DNA of 64,000 bases from Adenanthera pavonina (taxonomy: Eukaryota > Streptophyta > Magnoliopsida > Fabales > Fabaceae). This document shows, piece after piece, positions 58,164-64,000 of this stretch. The translations under genes and the position numbers were made by a program. The stretch is taken from the NCBI GenBank assembly GCA_026686845.1, contig JAIVEN010000018.1, positions 10,387,001-10,451,000 of the forward strand. Direction: 5' to 3'. The notes beneath the pieces are model-generated. The model was not told the DNA's origin and did not search any database. It worked only from the letters and a program-made list of their open reading frames with translations. Numbering within the stretch: the first letter of the stretch is position 1; every line of letters starts with the position of its first letter.

Positions 58164-58382
58164 AATGGCATGGACTTGTGCTTCAAAGCTCTTATATAAG
58201 CAAAAATATACGACATGAAAGGACGAATATTTATGAGAAGAAGTAAGTGATTGGGTGATAACATTTGGATTTGGTTCATTGCATTATGTCAGGATTTAGA
58301 TACCACCAATTTGGAAGGAGACGAGGGGCTGATACAAATTTAATTATTTAAAAGAGAATTTAGAAGTTATGAGTAGGAATTA
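58163..58382 (-). pseudogene. DUF674 promoter relic without a gene
   Basis: Begins ATGGCATGGACTTGTGCTTC and includes the TATA box CTTATATAAG (58,191-58,200) and the rest of the upstream block, as in copies 1 and 2. No DUF674 coding sequence lies next to it. The gene body and half a MITE appear to have been deleted. Confidence 0.75.
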
Positions 58383-58641
58383 CATTCGGTCCTATTTATA
58401 AGATGTTATTTTGAAAATTTGTTTGATCATATTTAAGGTGTTGAATTATTTTTTTCATTTAAATTTTCTTCTTTATCCTTCTTTTAATGATTTTTTTTGT
58501 CTTGTATATTATTCTAGTTTTTAATCAGTAAAGGTAAGACTAAAAGTTTATACTAACTTTTTATAAATTTAAGAGTATAATTATATCTCCTTAATATCTA
58601 TGTAATAAATAATAACACCTTATAAATGAGACTGCATGGAA
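58383..58641. mobile_element. TA-flanked MITE in the gene-less copy
   Basis: Flanked by TA (58,381-58,382 and 58,642-58,643). The ends pair as CATTCGGTCCTATTTATAAG and, inward, TTCCATGCAGTCTCATTTATAAG. The exact empty site is seen at 48,938. Confidence 0.75.
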
Positions 58642-58889
58642 TAGCATTTTGAATTAATTTGAAGTGTACATCTGGATACGTAGCATAAGAATTTGGTTGG
58701 TTAGCATCTTAAATCGATCATTGCTTTCATTGGCTTAGAAATTAAGTGCTTCGAATTTCGAAGAATAGGAATTGGTCCACATGCATGTATAATTTAGAAG
58801 GAGAGCATTCAATTCAATTCAATTATTTAAATAATTTTAACTAACAAATTTCTTCAATAATGCAATGCAGATTACTCCGGTCCACATTA
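58642..58889. repeat. Further copy of the DUF674 distal-upstream segment
   Basis: Almost identical to 48,940-49,170, including CATCTTAAATCGATCATTGC and the ACATGCATGTATAATTTAGA form found only in these two. Confidence 0.75.
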
Positions 58890-59153
58890 CTTTTTCCGAT
58901 CTATATTATAAGATATTTTGCATAATAAGTTTCTGGTATAAAATATAGGGCATTGAATATTTTTCTTCCTATTTTATCCGTCTGTAATTCTTCCCTACTC
59001 CTCATTTTAAATGAAAAAATGATAATGAAATATATTTAATAAGGATAAAATAGGAAATATTAGTACTTTTTTTATGAATTTAAGATGAAAAAGTGATTTG
59101 TTTAATATGCGTATTTTTTATACAAAATATCTTATAATATGGACTGACGAGAG
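58890..59153. mobile_element. Stowaway MITE (first of an abutting pair)
   Basis: Ends CTTTTTCCGATCTATATTAT and, inward, CTCTCGTCAGTCCATATTAT, both followed by AAGATATTTTG. Flanked by TA. Confidence 0.75.
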
Positions 59154-59416
59154 TATAAGATATTTTGTATCAATTATACACATCTTAAGAAAATAATTTT
59201 TTCATTTAAAATTAATGTAAAATGTATCAATATTTTCCATTTACCCTTATTAAGTATGAAATTCTATTATCATTGTAAAGCTATAAATGACGAGTGAGAA
59301 AAAATTAAAGACAGGCTTAAAATGAGAAAAAAATATATATATATAACACTATATTTTATAATAGAAACTTGTCATATAAAACACCATATAATACGGATCA
59401 TACAGATTAGAGGGAG
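59154..59416. mobile_element. Stowaway MITE (second of an abutting pair)
   Basis: Shares the inner TATAAGATATTTTGTATC at its left and ends GATTAGAGGGAG before TA (59,417-59,418). The outer left end is missing where it meets the first MITE. Confidence 0.6.
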
Positions 59417-59418
59417 TA

Positions 59419-60050
59419 ACATAGAATGATAGTATTTGGTCTCTTAGGATGAATTTCGAATATACGGCCTAGACAATAATTATAGATATGGATAATGTTG
59501 AATTGCACTAGTTTGTAGAAATTTATAACTACTCCCTTCTTATCTATCATTTAAATTTTTTTAATATAAATTAAGAAATATAATTAATATATTAAAATTT
59601 CTTTTAAATTTTCTATTATGCCCTTATTAATAGCTAATTCTTTTGTGTATAAAATAATTAAAGCTAATCGAGATAAGAATATAATTAACAAAAAAGTAAT
59701 TAAAGTTATTTTGAACTTATAAAATGATAGATAAATAGCAATAAATTTTTTCTTGAAAATTGACGGAAAGAAATAATTTAATTGAATTAATTTTCTTCGG
59801 ATTGGAATACAAATGGCGATACATAGATAGGCATGTTGCGCGAATGCATTGGGTATAGAAGGGTTAATATTGGTATTTTCCACCTTATATATGCTTGTAA
59901 GGCCGCACTTGTAAATCTAATCTATGAAGACACTTTAAAATACTATAAGACATGAATCAATTGGTATTGTATTTACAACCCCGAAAAAAAAGGAAATTTA
60001 TGAAGAAAAAATTCATCACAACTTTTTTTTTAAAAAAATATATGTCGGAA
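59419..60050. repeat. Duplicated block with the empty LINE site
   Basis: Homologous to 54,455-54,924 joined to 57,207-57,740. At 59,605-59,640 the two LINE flanks are contiguous. Confidence 0.8.
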
Positions 60051-60745
60051 ATTGCATTTGTGATGAATTTATGATTACTTATTTCGTCACAAATTAAATT
60101 AGAGTGTTGCAAAATTTTTTATAATAAATTTCCAAAATTTTTGTGGTTTGCTAGTTTTATTTTTTGTGGTTGATAGTTTCTAAGGAATTTGGGTAGGAGT
60201 CACATTATTTAATTTCTATTTATTTGGAATTTAAATTTGTTAAAAAATAGTAATTAATTTTTAGAGGTGTTTTGGAACTTGAATCAATTATATCTAGGCA
60301 TAAAATTGCTAAAACACCTATTCATCCCCTCTTGGCCATTTTTTTACGAGCAACTAGAATTATTAAGAGCAAAATCTGTACCAAAAAAAAAAACTAAGAG
60401 CGCATTGACGAGAGAGTAAGTTTAGATCATTTTTAATACAGTAGCATACGACAAATACATTCTGCTCTGATTTTGGCTTTTTTTTATTTTTCGTCTTTGT
60501 AAACTATTCAAATACTCATGACTTACAATTTTTATTCAAACATTCAAACGTCAAAGTCTAGGTCTATATTTTTAATTTCTCAGTGAACCGTTTTAAAGTT
60601 TGAAAATTTGTAAATTAAGATATAAAATGATATGATAAAATATGTACGGACGAGGCAGATAATTTGTGGTAGCGTTTTCTGTTTCTGAGCTTTATAGCAT
60701 CATCACCACCTTGCATCAATCACAATCATCTACTCTACATATACT
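60051..60745. other. AT-rich DNA, nothing recognised
   Basis: No gene, RNA or element found. Confidence 0.4.
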
Positions 60746-61315
60746 CAAGGTTCAAAATACCTGATCAAATATTAAACCAATTCACGATTTAATAGTTTAA
60801 TTATAGTTTAATCAAAATTAAATCGGTAATAATAAATTTTAATAATTTTTTAATTTTATATGTTATAGAAAATTAAATATATTATTAATAAACTTCATAA
60901 CCTAATATTAAAATCTAAACAAGTTGATATTAATCTATAATTATATTTTAAATTCAAAATAATCAATTAATATTCTAATTTTCATATTATTTGTTAAGTA
61001 AATTATCATTATTAATAATTATATATCATAATAATGTTTATACAATATTATAATATTGAAAGAAAAAAATTTATATAAAAAATAATACTATTTAGTACTA
61101 AAAATAATGTTATTTTATTTTAAGATTAAAAATTTTTTAAAAAATTTAAAAATTAAACTGGTTCAACTAGTTTTATACCCGTTCGTGATCGGTTCGACTG
61201 ATTTTCCACCGGTTCTAAAAATAGATTGTTGACATTTATGACCGGACCGCACCTGGCACCCATTCCTAATTTGACTAGTCGAACCAACCAATATAGTCGG
61301 ATTTTTCAAGCCTAG
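60746..61315. mobile_element. hAT-like non-autonomous element
   Basis: 570 bp, between 8-bp near-duplicates CATATACT (60,738-60,745) and CATATTCT (61,316-61,323). Ends CAAGGTTCAAAATACC and, inward from the right, CTAGGCTTGAAAAATCC, loosely inverted. An 8-bp duplication fits hAT. Internally homologous to 35,280-35,890. No transposase. Confidence 0.65.
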
Positions 61316-61323
61316 CATATTCT

Positions 61324-61620
61324 TGAATACAGTAACTCACAAACCAAACATTTGTTTTATTGAAACTTACTTCCAATTCACAAAAATTGTCACTATGGAG
61401 TTTCTAGAATTTTTTAAAATGTTTGTACTTCAAAATTTTAATAAAGTATTAACTATTTTTTCTACAAATTTATCCTTTATTAATATGAAATTAATGGAGT
61501 ATTTAAGAGAGTATTTAAGCCAATTACATTTTAGTAAAATACTATTAAATTTTGTAATAACCTAAATCATTATTTTGGTTAATAAAAATCCTGAGATGAC
61601 ACTTTTTATAAAAGGAAGTA
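61324..61620. other. AT-rich DNA, nothing recognised
   Basis: The small open frame at 61,323-61,565 has no recognisable domain and low complexity. Confidence 0.35.
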
Positions 61621-61658
61621 ACAGATGGTTTTGTGAAACTCAGGAACTATGTAATTGA

Positions 61659-61844
61659 GATTGGCATGTTGATATCACTCATGTTTACAAGGAAGGAAAT
61701 CGTTTTATGGACTTTATTGCCAATCATGCTCCTTCTTTCGATTTAAATCTCCACATATTTGACCATCCACTAGCTGCTTTATTGGCTAGATCTCCTTGGG
61801 ATGGTATTTTAATTAGGAGTTTGTTATTCAATAAGGGCCTTTAG
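61659..61844 (+). pseudogene. LINE RNase H C-terminal fragment
   Basis: 61 codons reading DWHVDITHVYKEGNRFMDFI then ANHAPSF and later RSPWDGI up to a TAG. This matches the end of the RVT_3-type RNase H of plant LINEs (H-V-x-R/K-E-G-N-x-x-A/M-D). An A- and TA-rich tail follows. It is a separate, older insertion on the opposite strand from the 55-57 kb LINE. Confidence 0.65.
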
Positions 61845-61954
61845 CCTGTCTTATTATCCTTCTTTGTATTACCAAAAAATATATATATATATATATATAA
61901 TTATGTTTATTTATAATATCACCACAATAGTATTATTACTTCAAGCGCAGAATA

Positions 61955-62155
61955 TCAAAATTTGGTTCATTGGTGGTTTAAATCATTGCATATCTCATTG
62001 GCTTAGAACTAGAAGTTGGGAGATTCAGATTACGAAGAATATATATATATATAGGAAGGCTGTTCATAATTCAATTCTTTGAATGAGAATTTAGATATAT
62101 GAATTGTGTCCATATGCATAAGTGATCGATCACTGCGTTTTGACTAGAAGGAGAG
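61955..62155. repeat. Scrap of the DUF674 upstream block
   Basis: TCATTGGCTTAGAACTAGAAG and AATTCAATTCTTTGAATGAG match 53,920-54,040 and 54,325-54,360. It carries no MITE at 62,097, so it preserves the empty site of 54,043-54,319. Confidence 0.6.
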
Positions 62156-62496
62156 CCTATAAAAATTAAAAATAATTAACATAATAACATTAAAAAGAAA
62201 TTTAAAGTGATCCTTACGGTCATCTTTTTCTTTACATACCAAAAAAAAATGCACATTATAACCAACTCCAGAATTTCGAACATGGGAGATCAGCCAACTA
62301 TCTGTCATTAGTCTTGCCCCATATGGGATTGTGTCCTCTTCGTGCATTTCGAGCAGGAAACATGGGCCTATTCTAGTGGGTTGGCCTTTTTCTAAAAAAT
62401 TTCAGCCCATTCAAAAACGCGTCAAAATTGACACGGCCGTTTAGACGAACCCGGTTTTTTTTATCCTTTCTTAACAAAACTAAACTTTCCTCTTCC
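62156..62496. other. Unassigned DNA with a SINE-like B box
   Basis: Minus strand CCATGTTCGAAATTCTGG (about 62,268-62,285) resembles a polymerase III B box with an A-run beyond it, but no full SINE could be drawn. Confidence 0.3.
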
Positions 62497-62935
62497 TTTA
62501 TGGTTTGTTTGGTTGGAGGGAAATGGGCGGAAGGGAAAGAAAGGGGAGAAAAAATGTTATTAAAATTTTCCCTCCCCTCCCCTTATATATTTTCCCCCCA
62601 AATTGGGGTAATTTGGGGGGGAAATGTGTTATTGTGTTCAAAATGACCAAAATACCTTTCATTTTTTCATTACTCAGTCACACAATATACTGGTCAGTCT
62701 TATCCTTATATTAACTTAAATAAATTAAGGGTATAATAGTCAAATTATAATTATTTTCCCTCCTTTCCCCTCCTAACTCAAACGAGGTAAAATTAAAATC
62801 CTTCCACTAAAATCCCTCATTTTTCTTCCAAACGAGGTAAAATTAAAATTCCTTCTTTTCCCTCCCCTTCCTTTCTCTCCATTAAAATCCCTTCCCTCCC
62901 TTTTCCTCCTTTGAACCAAACAGACCATTTTGATA
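62497..62935. mobile_element. GTTTGGTT-ended MITE-like repeat
   Basis: Begins GGTTTGTTTGGTTGGAGGG and ends GAACCAAACAGACCA, inverted to each other. Inner purine-rich then pyrimidine-rich blocks, as in the 7.4-kb copy. Confidence 0.55.
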
Positions 62936-63350
62936 GTCATTTTCCTTTTTCATTTTGCTCTAATCCCTTAGGGTCCGTTTTCTTTTCAATTAGTTAAAAA
63001 TGAGTTTTGATAGAATTGATTTTCTAATGTAGTTATGATAAAAATTGGTTTTACACTGATTTGTTTATGTTTTGATAATTTATTTAAAAATTGGTTTTAA
63101 TAAAACTCATAATTTTCCTCTAAATTGATCTTAAACTCTATATCATGATTAATTTAATTTCCTTGAACCAAAATTTAATTTGTAATTATTTAATTGGGAA
63201 TAAAGTATATCTAATATAATATTTTCTTACAAGTCATGATTTATAAAAATTAAAATTTTGAAGGGATATTTTGGTCAATAGATAGGACAAATTTTATGGA
63301 AATTTTATTTTCCTAATTTTTCTATTTTTTCTCATTTTTATTGGTTTATT
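62936..63350. other. AT-rich DNA, nothing recognised
   Basis: Possibly another MITE beginning at GGGTCCGTTTTC (62,970), but its other end is not clear. Confidence 0.3.
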
Positions 63351-63354
63351 TTTA

Positions 63355-63904
63355 TCTGAATACCAGATAGAGGGGAGTGGCCCCGAAGGAGAAAGAAAGA
63401 AAGGGAGAGAATTATGAGAAAGTGAAGAAGAGGAGTAGACGGACTACTTAGCACATAAATAAATTATGCATTGCGTATAAATAAAATATGAAGAGGGGAT
63501 GGTTCAAGATGAACTAAGGCGGTAGAACCGGCCAATTCAATTCATAAGAACAAGGTAAGGGTATGAATGCAGAAATTAAGACTGAAAGAAAATTTTATTC
63601 AAAGTAAAACACTTACAAGAAAGGATGAAAAGAGAAAAACTGGAAGGCTTTGCTTTCTCTCTCTAGTATAGAGTGAGGGATGTAAACAAGTGATGCTTGA
63701 GAATAAGGCAACTCCTGCTTATATAGGCAAGCTAAGCCTTCTTTGAATCTGGAAACTGTTAATGACTTGCACTATTTGAACAGTTCCGGTTAGTTCTTTT
63801 GAATAGTATTTGCCGACACTACAGTGTTTTTTAGTGACTTGCAAATACGACGTCGTTTAGAAGGATTACTGAGATCACATTATTTATTGATGACTAGCAA
63901 TGTT
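63355..63904 (-). promoter_or_regulatory. Retroelement or pararetrovirus-like promoter and leader
   Basis: On the minus strand, a TATA box (TATATAAG, 63,718-63,725) is followed by a CT-rich leader, an AATAAAA signal near 63,590, and about 350 nt downstream a tRNA-Met-like primer site TGGTATTCAGA (about 63,357-63,367, one extra T). An ACGACGTCGT palindrome lies upstream. This order fits an LTR or the intergenic region of an endogenous plant caulimovirid. I cannot tell which. Confidence 0.35.
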
Positions 63905-64000
63905 TTAATCTTCTCCTAAATCTATAAAATCTTCATCATTTTCATCTTGGCTTTCAGAGGTTGATGAAGAAATTTGTTGATTAGAGGAAGATGCCTGGTC
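63905..64000 (-). CDS. C-terminal tail of an acidic, Ser/Asp/Glu-rich protein (partial)
   Basis: The frame is open from the window edge to a TAA at 63,905-63,907, reading a Ser-rich then Asp/Glu-rich tail ending DFIDLGED. Such tails occur at the ends of retroelement and caulimovirid polyproteins or coat proteins. Only 31 codons are visible, so identity is not established. Confidence 0.35.
   Translation of the reverse strand, partial: DQASSSNQQISSSTSESQDENDEDFIDLGED

Overview
The window is AT-rich nuclear DNA of a eudicot plant, most likely a rosid. The evidence is an intact CC-NBS-LRR immune receptor gene, a repetitive proline-rich cell-wall protein gene, plant-specific DUF674 genes, plant-type Ty3/gypsy LTR elements primed by initiator Met tRNA, CACTA and Stowaway elements, tRNA-derived SINEs and an L1-type LINE. 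The species cannot be fixed from sequence alone.

Layout. (1) 1-12.7 kb: an NLR gene (CDS 2732-6451) followed by a chain of good-looking 3' exons. One of its 3' introns appears to have received a gypsy LTR remnant (7.76-11.13 kb), which itself carries an 826-bp element with two 5S-rRNA-like units. (2) 12.9-25.8 kb: a degenerate ~22-bp minisatellite, split by a CACTA element (13,045-14,385, TSD GCA) and by an older LTR-like sequence that hosts a complete but dead gypsy element (15,042-24,447, TSD CACAC). (3) 25.8-47 kb: mostly gene-poor. It holds decayed DUF674 fragments at 28.7 and 42.1 kb, a 112-bp palindrome, a proline-rich protein gene (34,290-34,916, minus), a 680-bp foldback, a SINE with its target duplication, a one-ended CACTA-like element and LTR-like relics. 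(4) 46.4-62.2 kb: a locus built by tandem segmental duplication around DUF674 genes. One copy looks intact (52,558-53,559). One is damaged at its 3' end (47,816-48,675). A third retains only its promoter and flanks (58.16-60.05 kb), and a fourth is a short scrap (61.95-62.16 kb). Stowaway MITEs and a 5'-truncated LINE sit in some copies and are absent from the matching position of others, so the copies act as each other's empty sites. (5) 62.2-64 kb: MITE-like DNA, and at the right edge a minus-strand retroelement- or pararetrovirus-like promoter and leader next to the tail of an acidic ORF.

Only three genes look intact as protein-coding units: the NLR, the proline-rich protein and DUF674 copy 2. 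No operon-like logic applies. What links the genes is a shared setting of duplication, transposon insertion and cytosine-deamination-type decay. I found no CRISPR array, tRNA gene or functional rRNA gene, and no clearly novel multi-gene system. The most informative parts are the DUF674 duplication array with its datable insertions and the 5S-like element nested in the LTR.
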